Assembly: GCA_963971305.1 (NCBI GenBank)
Contig: OZ020309.1
Location: forward strand, 7,247,001-7,311,000
Source of the DNA: Arcuatula senhousia
Taxonomy: Eukaryota; Mollusca; Bivalvia; Mytilida; Mytilidae
DNA length: 64,000 bases
Reading direction: 5' to 3'
Shown here: positions 35,301 to 47,300 of the stretch, piece after piece
Numbering within the stretch: the first letter of the stretch is position 1
How the letters are laid out: each line of letters starts with the position of its first letter
Notes under the pieces: model-generated
Seen by the model: the letters and a program-made list of their open reading frames with translations, nothing else
Told to the model about the DNA's origin: nothing
Database searches by the model: none
Translations under genes and position numbers: made by a program

Positions 35301-38300
35301 TGTCCCATATATACTAAAATATGAACAAGAGGCTCCCAGGAGCCTATATCGCTCACCTGACATATGTGCCTGAAGTAAAGGTTTTTAGGCAAAATCTATT
35401 CGACATTAAAAGGGTTATAAGTTTAATAAGGCGGTCATCTGACAATATGGTGGATCTTAAGGTGCTGATCACTTTGGTTCTCAATCAAAATTTAAAAAAT
35501 ATGTCACCCTTTTTGAGTTATTAGCAAAAATGCTGTTTAACCCAATGTTCTATTTTTAGCCACAGCGGCCATGTTCTACAACCAATCAAAAATCCTCACA
35601 TCTGTTCTATACACCTAATGCTAATAAACAACAATACCAAGTTTGGTTCCAATTGGACTTAAAGTGTCAGAGGAGTTAACGTTTTCAACGTAATAAGGAA
35701 ATGCTTTTTAAATGCTCAATTTTGACGTTCTAAGGGCAATAACTGCTAAAAGGAAAGGTCCTATAACGTTGACCCTATTACATATTTTGTAGATCTTGGT
35801 GTGCTCAAGAACAAGAACAATATGCAATTTATATTTCTTAAAAGTCTTGTATAGTTTTCAAGAAATTGAGCTTAACAGGTGCAAAATTTGAAAAAAAATC
35901 CAAAAAAGGGCAATAACTCCAACATTGGTTGTTGGATCTTCCTGAAAATTTTCTGGCAGGTAGATCTTGAGGTGCTGAACACTTTTACTGAGCCAAAATT
36001 TTGATATCTGTAACCGTTTTTAAGTTATTTGCAAAAAACTGCAATTTACCCCATGTTCTATTTTAAGCCATGGTGGCCATATTTTTCGACGAATCAAAAA
36101 TCCCCACCCTAGTTTGATACTACCTATGCTAATAAACAACTGTGCCAAATTTAAAAGCCATTGGACTAATGGTGTTAGAAGAGTTAACGTTTGAAAAATG
36201 TTAACGACGACGGACGAAGACGAACGCCAAGTGATGGCAATAGCTTACATGGACCTTCGGTCCAGGTGAGCTAAAAATGGAAGTTCTTTTTTTCGCGGAA
36301 TTCAATTTTAGCGATTACTTATATTCGAGTTTGGTTGTACATATAATTATCATGCTTATTTCGAAATTTATTTTCGAGGGTTAATATTTTTGCGAGATGC
36401 AAACCATTGCAAAAAGGAGAAATTAGATACCGGCAAAAAAAAAACACTTTGAAAGTTTTAATGTGCTAGTTAAAATAATAACCCTGCAAAAAAGTTTCAC
36501 AAAATTAAAGACTACATATGTTCAATACAGGGGTTTCGCTCTTTTGATTAGCACCCGTGCGGGTTCCGGCTGGCGAAAAGCCCGCATCAGCGCTAAGCTT
36601 GTAGTTAAAAGTCCACTAAAGAGCGCTCAGAAACCTGACATCGGGTCAACCCGCTTTGCCCACAAAGCGACTGGGATGTGTGCCCCAGGTGGTTGAATGG
36701 AGCAGCCCTGACATCGAAAGATGCGGGGTCGTCAGGCGATAATGTGGAAAACCTGACCGCAAACCAAAGTGGTGCACCGTGTTGGGAAAAAGAACCCTGC
36801 TGCAGGTCTCGAAAAGAGTAAATCCGTAGGATCCCCATGCAGGAGGCTAAATTTCTCATCCCTACCCATCACTCCTTTTTCTAGTGGCAGTCAAAACTCT
36901 CATACCCGATTGGCCTTGTGTCCCCATTTCCCCGCTTCATCATCATTTCAAGTTCATTGTATCACCACTTTCATGTTCATCTCCCGGATATAGCCGAAAT
37001 CGCGCTGCTTGGGGGTAAAGCACTAACTAACTAACTAGCTAACTAACTTATGCTTAGCATCTAGTAAACAAGAGTCTCACTGGAGTCTGGATCAATTACC
37101 CGTCCTCATCAAGCTGTAACAGGCATCTTCTTTAAAGGGTAAGTTCACGATTTTTGACATATGGTCTTAAATTGTTCAGAATAATGTTTATTACAGTGTG
37201 CACTTTTTTTCTCTCATATCTTCACTTATAACAAAGATATTGGAGATAATTTATTTGAAATAGTCCCCTGCTCTACATTAGGGGACTACTTCAGTTAATC
37301 AGAATTTCTACAGAGTAGCAAAAATCATATTAGTTCAAACGTTTAAATGATCATGTGGTATGTCCAATAACCAACAAAATAATCAAAAGTCAATAAGATC
37401 ATTTAATATTTTCAAATTACTGTCTATATAAAAATCTTTTTAAAAACGTTTTATTAATCTATTATCATTTTCTTTTAAATTGAACTTTATAATTAATTAA
37501 TTAAAATCAAAATTCTATAATTCAAAAAAATATTATTTTTATTTACTATTAAGAAAGAAGTTGTGTATTTAAATGTAAGCCATCATATTTCATTGAAAAT
37601 AATTGTGATATAATTATGTAAATTACAGGATTCTTTTTCTAACCCCTCACTTGGTTTGCTAAAAGTGTTAATTAATGTGAATTTATTGTCATTGTCTCTC
37701 AACAGGTACCTGTGTAATGGTTAGGTAAACATAAATGTAATTAGTCACAGCTGACTTGGGGTGAAATAAACCGGAAATTCTAATTATCAATACCTACAGG
37801 TGTCAAAACCAAATATACAAACATTCAGAAACAAAGTTTTATGTACTAAATCATTTTATTTTCATTCTAGCATTTAAAACAATAATGTGATTTATATGCA
37901 AGATTATCACAACACAACATGACTTAGATAATTAAAAATGACTTATCTAAATTGATTTTTATACCAAAAATCATTATAACTAATTAAAGAAAAACTCAAT
38001 TTTGTTAATTTTAATAAGGATTTTCTATCACTTATTTAAAATGCCATAACATAGATGCACACAAAAATATTATATATTGGCAATTCAATAATTAGGTAAA
38101 TGGTGGGTCACTGTCAAAAGGAGACTTAGTGGTATTCAGATGATTTGTGAAATTTAAAATGACAGAACCAAAAGATAAAAAATAAAATTCAATTTTTGTT
38201 AGCTTATTAAATTGAATATAAAAGTTTAAATGATATAGCATAATTAGATAATGCATTAGAAATCATATGACAAATTTTCATTTTTTGGTGAACTTTCCCT

Positions 38301-41300
38301 TTAAAGGTTCTTCTGACTACTTCGACCAAATGGAAACTTTTGAAGAGCTTAATAAGCTTAAAGTTTAAACAAGGAACAAAAAAGCCTCTTAATCTGCAAT
38401 AGGTATATATTCAATGGGTTATAAACATGACAAAACCGCTATTTTTGACTTTCGAATAGTCGTAGCCTCAGTAGAAGCCCTCTGGCCAATTATCTATGCT
38501 CATCATATTCATATAGTGTTTTACTTTTAAAACTAGCTAACTTAAATTTTAGGTACAGGTGATCTAAAATATCTTTATGCTGCATTCTTATACCTTAAGA
38601 ATTAAACACAGTCATGCAAATGACATTCATTTAGATCGCAATGGAAGGGAGAGGTTTGGCCGGTATGTCTTCCTTGTTTTGTCTTTTCTCATGGACATTT
38701 GAGATTGATCCCCCAAGTTCGGTTATTTTGTTATTAGCTCAATTTAATTATGGGAAAGTGGAGTTCAAGGTAATACTTTGGTGCCGATCGTAGTCATTAT
38801 GTGCACATTATGTCAATTTGATATGCATATAGTAAAGACCATGTTAATTAACGATTGCTTAATGAAGCAACATCTAAAGAAAAATAATCATAAGAATGAT
38901 TTTTGTGACATTGAGTCTACGTATTTAAGTAAGAATACGGAATTAAGTAGGGTTGCATTTTATTGATAAAATGATTAGTATGCTTTTTTCCACCAATATG
39001 CCTTATTTCGTGCTTTTACTATATTTTTTTCATTTGTTTCACAAATCGACTGGACTATAAGCTACAGATGGGTTCGCAAATAAACTATGCAAAAGTTAAC
39101 ATAAAGTTAACTGTTCGACTGCTCTCTATGTTTACTCATGTCTACTATAGCAGACATTTACGTTAACTTGCGTTTACTCGTGACTGGTCAAAGACTTGTG
39201 ACAGCTTTTCTTGACTTGTAATAATCAGACGCAAAGTCGTGACCGCTTTAACTAGACCAGACATTTCAATAGGTCTGCTCAAACCGGACAAATCGGTTTA
39301 ATAAAAAAACTTAATTGCATTAAAAAAAGCAATATCGACGACAGCTTGGGTGGTAGAACATGAACTTTGTACCTTTTAAGCTTTAGCATCAGCACGAAGT
39401 TAACTTGACCAGATCTGTCATAAGAACGAGACTGCTTTTAAAAGCAGACCTTTAATTTTGACTGCTTAACTTAGAAGTTAACTTGGAACCAGTCGTGCGT
39501 CTGTTCAAGCCGTAGCATATCCAGTCACAAATGAACTTGAAGTTATGATTTAATAATGCACTTTGAGCCCATGATGCTTTTAGATGCAGACGTTAGAGCT
39601 TACACCAATAGAGAAGAATCTGATTACATACTTAAATCACCTCACCCACCAACCATTAGAAAACTTCTGGAATTTGTATTGACAAACAATTACTTTGAAT
39701 TTAATGAGAAATGTTATAAACAGGTCATTGGAGCAAGCATGGGCTCAAAGTGCAGCCCAGAAATTTGCGACATTCGAGCATTTGAGGTAATCACCGAAAT
39801 ATTACAAATATTCCCACACAAAGACAAGATTCAATTTATAGAAAGGTATAGAGATGACTGTTTTCTGATATACAAAAATGCAGATTCAATCAACGAAGTC
39901 GAACAACTTTTCGAAATAGCTAACTCATTTCATCCATTGTTAAGGTTCACATACAACATTTCTTATCAAGAAGCTATATTTTTAGATACTTGCATTTATA
40001 AAGGCCAACGATTTGAAAATGAAGGAATACTTGACATTAAAACCTAAACAAAAAGAAAACAAAGGAATCCCTTTAGTTTTCAGTACTAAATACAGCTTTA
40101 ACTTAGAGAAAATTGGGAAAGTATTGAAAAAGCATTGGAACAAAATATATGAGGATAGAGAATGCAAACAAATATTTACTGAAAACCCCATTGTAGCATT
40201 CAGCAGACACAAAAACATCAAAGAATTTTTAACAAAATCACGGGTTACCCAAGGTTTAAGTTGACCCCTGACGACGCAGACTAAGACCTTGTACGAAAGC
40301 CACGACGAAATTGAATCGAAGTCCTACTTTGAGCTGCAGAAACACCTATGGGTGTAGGGTCCGAGAGGTAGGCGCACGTGGCTGTTGGGCATTAATTTTA
40401 TAAAATCAACTTTGTTTCAAGTTTACTTACCGTACAGGGAACTTAGCCAAAATTGTAAGAAAAAATCTTAATTTCTTAAATTAGTTCGAAAATAAAGGAA
40501 AACTGTTTAAAAGACTTAAATGCTGATTTTCCGTGACTATAAGTCATTTATGATGTTTTAAAGACGAAATAAGATTGATTGAAACAGTTTATTACTATAA
40601 CGGTTGTTGTTACAATAAGGATTTCGGTCGTCAACCGTTATTGTAATAAAAACTTCAAAGACGTATTTTGTTTAGAAGTGACCCAAAATGTCTTAAATAT
40701 GAATCAGTTAGTATATTCAAGTACTAGTAGATCATCTCTATCCATCTCTGATAATATGTTTATTTTTTCAGAATATATCACACACTTAGCCAAAATTGTA
40801 AGAAAAATCTTAATTTCTTAAATTGGTCCGAAAATAAAGGAAACCTGTTTAAAAAGATTAAAATGCCGATTTTTCGTGACTATAATTTAGGATGTTTTAA
40901 AGGCAAAATAAGATTGATTGAAAAAGTTTATTACCATAACGGTTGTTGTTACAATAAGGATTTCGGCCGTCAACCGTTATTGTAATAAAAACTTCAAAGA
41001 CATATTTTGTTTAGAAGTGACTCAAAATAACTTAAATTTAAATCAATTGGTATATTCATGTACTAGTAGATCATCTATATCCGTTCCAGACAATATATTC
41101 ATATATTCAGAACATATCAGACACTTAGCCAAAATTGTAAGAAAAAAATCTTAATTTCTGAAATTTGTTCGAAAATATAGAAAATAACTGTTTAAAGTGA
41201 CTGAAATACCAATTTTCGGCGACTATTAGTCATTAAGGATGTTTTTAAGACGTAATAAGATTGATTGAAAAAGTTTATTACCATAACGGTTGTTGTTACA

Positions 41301-44300
41301 CTAAGGATTTTGGCCGTCAACCGTTATTGTTATAAAAACTTCAAAGTTACTTCTTGGTTTTAATAGTAAAAATAACAACTGATATCGGTATTTAGCAATC
41401 CAGAAATATATTTTGACTTCAACTAAGAAATAAAATTAATTCAAAAATTTACATTTTACGATATAAAAAGTTTATTACAATAACGGTTGAGCATGCCAAC
41501 CGTAATTGTGATAACAACTGTTATTGTAATAAACTGTTTTTAAATGTTAATTATTTTCATTATTAGTTAAAATATCCAATTATTGGTGATAATATCTTAG
41601 TTACAATTAATTCCTTCGCGTAAAATGAAAAAATCCGCTTTTAATTCATATAACAAATTTTATTACAATAACGGTTGTTATTACAATAACGGTTGTCACA
41701 AAGCTTCTATATACCATCATTTATAGTATTTATAATATACGCGCTCAGGGCACAAAATTCGACTAGTTACTACTCTAAATATTTACTAACAATAAAACTG
41801 ATTCTACAAACATACAAAACAAGACAATCACCAGACAGCAAGTGTTATCTTAAACTATTAAAATATCATTAGCTAGGTCACTAAGGTCATAGAGTCTGAG
41901 AGCGGTCATAGACATAATTAATCAGTGTCAATACACGTGTTGTTATTATCAAATGTTTATACACTACATTTCCTCCTTAACTTTTTGAATGAAACCTTAT
42001 CAGTTTATGAATGCAAGTGAACTTTGAACTGACCTATAAATATACTACATAGTGAACGAACTAAACTAAAATTGAAAACATGCAAATTTACAGGTTATGC
42101 ACAAACGTAATCATCTAAATAATTTGGTTTTCTCGTAATCCTATTTGGTCGCATAACTCCAACATTATTGTCATTTTCGATCTCACATTTGATTCTTCAC
42201 GACTAATGTACTTCTTCACATAAGAAACATTACGTTTGATTTCTGTCCCTCCAGAAAGCTTTTAGCTGTTATTGCGTTCCCTTTTTTATTCACGATTGTA
42301 TATGGCTCGGATTTAAAATTCAGGGTAACTTTGTTAATCTTAGGCTGTTTGATCAGTATAGAGTCACCGATTTCCAAGTCATTGTTTTCAGCATTTCTCT
42401 TGCAATCTTCATATACTTTTCCCTTTTCTTTCAAATCAGCATCTCTTTTTCTAACGTGATGGCCCTTAACAGTATTTTGCATTTCGATATGCTCGGGCAG
42501 TTTGGTTTTCATCTTACGATTAAACATAAGTTCAGCTGGATTTACACCTGTAGTGCTTCGGTACGCCATAAGAAAGTTTAACAGTTCGGACTTCCAACTT
42601 TTCCCGTCTATGTAAGATGTACGGATAGCTTTTAACAAAGTACTATTTTGTCTCTCTACACTACCGTTCGCTTGAGGCAATTACGGAGTGTGTTCAATAC
42701 CATTTTCCTTTAGAAAGTTCTTAAACTCGTCTGATACAAATTGCGGTCCATTATCAGAAGTAATTTTACACGAGTAGCAAACATCTGCCTCAAACAGTTG
42801 ATAATCCTGTCGGTAGTGGTAGAATACAGACTTCAGTCCATCGAAAATAATAATCCACAACGACTAGTATATTATCGCCACCCGGAGATGGTCCACACAA
42901 ATCTATATATACATTTTGCCACGGTCCGTCTGGTAACACAGTCCTCTCCATGAACTCTGGTTTACACGGTTTGCTGACTAACTGGCAAACATGACACGGT
43001 TTACAAAACGATTTGACAGTTTTGTCCATTTCAGGCCACCAAACTTTTTGTCTAAGTCTTGCCTTCGTTGTTACAATATTAAAAACGAAAGAATACCTTG
43101 ATGTCCTTCGTGTGCTATCTTTAATAATTGCATTAGTAACTTTTCGGGTATCATGATTCTTGTTCCTTTTAGAACGATATTCCCGACCACGGATAATTCT
43201 TGTCTAATGGCACGATACTTCTGCTCACATTTGTCCAATTTGCCCGAACGAATCTCGTTTTCACTAACGTTAATTTTGGATCTCGAATTGACGCTTCTTT
43301 AATTTTGTCCAGTGTCTATGTCGCAGTTACGGACTCACGTGTCACAAAACATACACACTCTAGATCTTCTGCAACATTTCTTTTACTTTTACTTGAAATG
43401 TCTAGCTGTGACAACCTCGAAAGTGAATCTGCTGCATTAAGTCTTCCCGGCTTAAACACGATAAGAAATCGATAAGGATGCAATCTTAATGCCCAACGTT
43501 CAATTCTCGCTGGCGGTTTCGATTTAGAAGAGTTTATCACTTAGTGTGGCTTATGATCAGTTATCAACTCGAATTCAATTCCCTAAATATAAATATGAAA
43601 CCTTTTGCATCCGAATACTACAGCATATGCTTCTTTTTTCCGTTAGTGAGTACCGTTTTTAAACATCGGTAATTACAAGCTTATAAGCGTTTTACTCGCG
43701 TAATCGAATGGTCTATAACTTCCAGTTGGCCGTTTCTGGCTTAGAATCGCCCCGAGACCTACCGGACTCGCATCGACTATTACTCTCGTTTCCGCTTTCG
43801 GATAAAAATATGCCAACGTTTCCGCATTTGCCAAGGCTTTCTTAATACGATCGAACGCGTCTTGATGACGATGATTCCACAACCACTTTACACTTTTTTA
43901 GTTAGTTATCTTAATGGAGCTGAGATTGTCGAAAAGTCAATAAAACGGCCACAGTACTTAGCCAACCCTAGGACACTACAAACTTCGGTAGCATTCTGCG
44001 TCTCGCGCGTATTTAAAATAGCTTGAACCTTTTCCTTAGCGGGACCGATACCCTTAGCGGACAGAACACGACTCAAGGATTCGATTTTCGACATTCCGAA
44101 TTTAAACTTGTCACGATTTATCGTAAGACCTTTTACACGAATCCTCGCCAGTACCATCTCAGGTTTACGGTCGTGATCATCCTGATTATTGCCGTACACG
44201 ATTATATAATCGGGGAAGTTTCTAGTTCCGTTGTAACCTTGAAATACTTGCGAAATTACACGTTGATAAATCTCTGACGCAGACCAAATACCAAAAATTA

Positions 44301-47300
44301 GCCTCTTGTAACGGTACAATTCCTTGTGCGTTATGAACGTAGTAATCTATCACGACTCTTCATCAAGCTTTATCTGATGGTATCTCCACTTCAGATCTAG
44401 TTTCGAATATATTGCACCACCGTTCTTCTAGAATCTCGTCGACGGTCGGAATCGGATGTCTTTCTCTCAATACATTCTCATTTGCACGACGCATGTCCAC
44501 ATATAGCCTTACTTCGCTGTTTCTTTTCATTTTTTTTGTTTTTCCACGACAACCAACGGCGAAACCCATGACGAAGGTTTCTCTTCTTTCTCGATCACGT
44601 CTTACTTTTTAAGTAACTTATTGCTTACGGGGCGTCTAATTCCAAACGGTAATCTACGAAGTGGTTGAATTACTGGCTTAACATTTGGATCTTGGTGAAT
44701 TTCAGCTTTCCTAATCCCGTGAAACAATCTGAATTGTTTGCTAGAATTTTCTCTATTCCCGACGAAATAGAATTAACACTCGGACAAATATCTAGAATTC
44801 CCAGTTGTAACGATGTTGCTTTGCCAAGTAATGGCATGTGGCCTCTTTTAATTACCATGATATCTGTTTTCACTTTCTTATCTCCAACCGCGAACACAAA
44901 TTCATCTGATGAGCTTCTTTCCTCCACTGTGTTCACTTGGTATTTTTCCTTCTTCTTTTTTTCTTTCAGATGTTGAACCTTCTGTTTTCTTTGTAATACT
45001 CTGGCAAAATGTCCCCTTTTTCCACATTTATAGCACGACTTATCTCCATCGACTTTGCATTCCTTCGCTATATGTCCATTTTCTCCGCATTTGTAACACT
45101 AGATCCCTTTCTTTGACGTTGAGTTTACTTCATAACGTTGTCCCTGTTTCCTTCGAATTGCATTTACTTGCTGGAATTGGTCTTCAAATTTCTCAGCTTG
45201 CATATCTGCAACCTCACTCGATCTAGCAAGGTCCAATACATTTTTCAATGTTAAATCCGTTTCTCACAATAATCGTCTCCTCAACTTTGACGAATGACAC
45301 TTATCTAAAACTCTGATCTCTGATTCTATCATCCCAGTTTTCGAATTTACAAGTCTCTGCAAGTTTCTTCAATCTTGTAACATAAGCATCAATTGTTTCT
45401 CCTTGTTCTTGTTCTGCTTTTCGAAACAATTGTCTCTCAAATATTACACGCTTCCTCTGCTCAAAGTATTCATCAAGCTTAGCAAGGGCTGTTTCTACGT
45501 CTTCCCCTGTGTTTTCAAAGGTGTCAAAAACTTCTTGCACATCTGGTCCTGCAGTATGTAACAATAATGCTCTCTGTTGCTTTTTCTTGGTAATTCCAGA
45601 AGCAGTAAGGTAATACAAAAATGTGTTCTTTCATTTTGCACATCTTTGAGCAATGTTAGTTTGGTCTCCTGCTTTTAGATCAAATGATGAAATTGGCGAA
45701 ACTTGTAACGATTTTGCCATCTTAAAACGATTTCGAAAAATAAAGTCACGTAGTTACTTTGACATGACTATCATCCTCGTTGCCATTATAATATACGCGC
45801 TCAGGGCACAAAATACGACTAGTTACTACTCTAAATATTTACTAACTAAACTGATTCTACAAAACATACAAAACCATACTATCATCAGACAGCAAGTGTT
45901 ATCTTAAACTATTAAAATATCGTTAGCTAGGTCACTTAGGTCAAAGAGTCTGAGAGAAAATAAACAATGCAAGTCAACGATCGAATAACGGTTAGTTGAC
46001 AAGTATAAACTACAGATAAGTAACTGCATGATCTTGAAATTATCGTTTTTGTTTTTAAACAAGATCATTTCTATCGATATTTTTAAATGCGTTTGTTAAA
46101 TGCTTCAAATTCAAAACTTTAGAATAATAATATTTATTGACACTTGTTTGTCATACTGTACTTTTATTGATTTTACCTGCGATTCGATTTTGTCTCTGTG
46201 TGTCAATAGGACAAATATCTTTGGATAATCATTAGTCGCTCCAACTGAACAGGAGGTAATGGAACCAACCCAAAACAAAACAAAAACTAAAATTGACAAT
46301 ATACTACAATCAAATGAGTATACTTTAAATATATCTTTTGCATTAATACTTTAACATTAAGCTATTATGTTATAGCAAGCTCTCTGTGGAGGATAACATT
46401 CGTGATGTCCCCATCAAAAGGGAGGACATGGGACATAGTTAAGTTAACATTGTTATGTAAGTCTAGTTTGCTTTTGTGTAACAATTAACATTTGAACCAA
46501 GTGCCACTTGACAGTCTTTTAACAACATACCGCTTGTCAAACTCGGTTTAAATTTGCCTTACATGGCGATTCAAGTTTGTTTGTGGGACATCCATTTTTT
46601 ATTACGTTTCAGGTTCTTTTTTAAAATCTTAATATTATATAAACTATATACTATGAAATACAATAGTCCTAGTTATGGTCTGTTTGTAGCTTTTATTGTA
46701 TTGTTTTAAATAAAGATATCAAATTGCAATTTTGCCTTTTTTTTAAGGTTCAGTTTTGTGAAACTAGATGCAAAAATAAAGTAACATATTGTAATAGTTT
46801 ACCTCTAGAAGTTGGTTTCCCAAAACGTCCAGGAATGAATGACTCTGTGGTGATTTCCTCGTCAAAATCTAAACTTCCATTGACAGGTAGAATATAAAAT
46901 CCCCTGTATGTCAGAAAAGATTGGTGTGTGGAATAAAACACGTACTGGCCGCCGAAATCCACCATGTTAACAGGCAGCAAATTCTCATTTTTTAGATTTT
47001 TTTCTCTTCTTCTGATCAATTCTTTTTGTAGATATTCTGCAGTAATCTCTTTGAAAAAGATAAAATCTTTGATTCTTTGAAAAATTGGCTTCTCTGTCTT
47101 TACTTGTACATCTGGCACGTCATTTGATGGATCGACATCATACTTATTGTGATTCCTCACGCAAGCTTCGTCACAGCTACCAGTTTCTTCTGTTCTAAGT
47201 TCTCTTTCTAGTACTGACATCTCTTCTACTGTAAACTTGGGGACAACCACCAGGTTTCTATAGGCTACATCCTTTACGTCTAAAGCTAAATACAAGGAGA

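Larger units (their letters stand above)
29973..35333. repeat. Left arm of fold-back structure: terminal segment plus satellite units
   Basis: Terminal ~345 bp, then units whose anchor (ATTACAATAACGGTTGACGA) falls at about 30325, 30645, 30990, 33490, 33835, 34097, 34440, 34747 and 35093. Spacing is mostly 305-345 bp, with one short 263-bp unit and the 2.1 kb LINE insertion between 31239 and 33388. Each anchor is a near-perfect hairpin with CAACCGTTATGGTAATAA about 24 bp downstream. The arm ends where hairpin element copy 3 starts. Confidence 0.85.
29973..41702. mobile_element. 11.7-kb fold-back structure with satellite-built inverted arms
   Basis: The outer ends are inverted copies: TGTAACAACCGTTATTG at 29973 and the inverse of TGTGACAACCGTTATTG ending at 41702, both flanked by AAGCTT (29967-29972, 41703-41708). 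AAGCTT is a palindrome, so a 6-bp target duplication cannot be told from longer termini. Homology continues for ~350 bp on both sides (shared TTGTTATATGAATTAAAAG, GGAATTAATTGTAACTAA, TTAGTTGAAGTCAAAATATAT), then enters ~340-bp tandem satellite units: about nine anchor motifs in the left arm and three in the right, in opposite orientation. The ~5.1 kb centre (35334-40440) holds other repeats and no transposase. It may be a fold-back DNA transposon or two inverted satellite elements. Confidence 0.72.
41733..45956 (-). mobile_element. Decayed Gypsy-type LTR retrotransposon
   Basis: Minus-strand order: partial 5' LTR (45956-45787), gag (45618-45301), zinc knuckles (~45110-45005), protease/RT/RNase H (44936-43316), integrase (~43200-42216), 3' LTR (41968-41733). 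The coding region is cut by many frameshifts and stops. The LTRs share GCGCTCAGGGCACAAAAT, CTAGTTACTACTCTAAATA and GACAGCAAGTGTTATCTTAAA. It abuts the right end of the fold-back structure within the large ROCO intron. Confidence 0.85.

Noticed and set aside
30320..35330. Regularly spaced direct repeats suggestive of a CRISPR array
   Set aside because: Units are ~340 bp and repeated over their whole length, with no unique spacers, in a eukaryotic context. This is satellite DNA.
46177..46244. Shorter version of the Roc G4 exon using the CAG acceptor at 46245-46246
   Set aside because: It is phase-compatible but removes FWVGSI, which matches the conserved helix before G4 in Roc domains. The acceptor at 46287-46288 keeps it.
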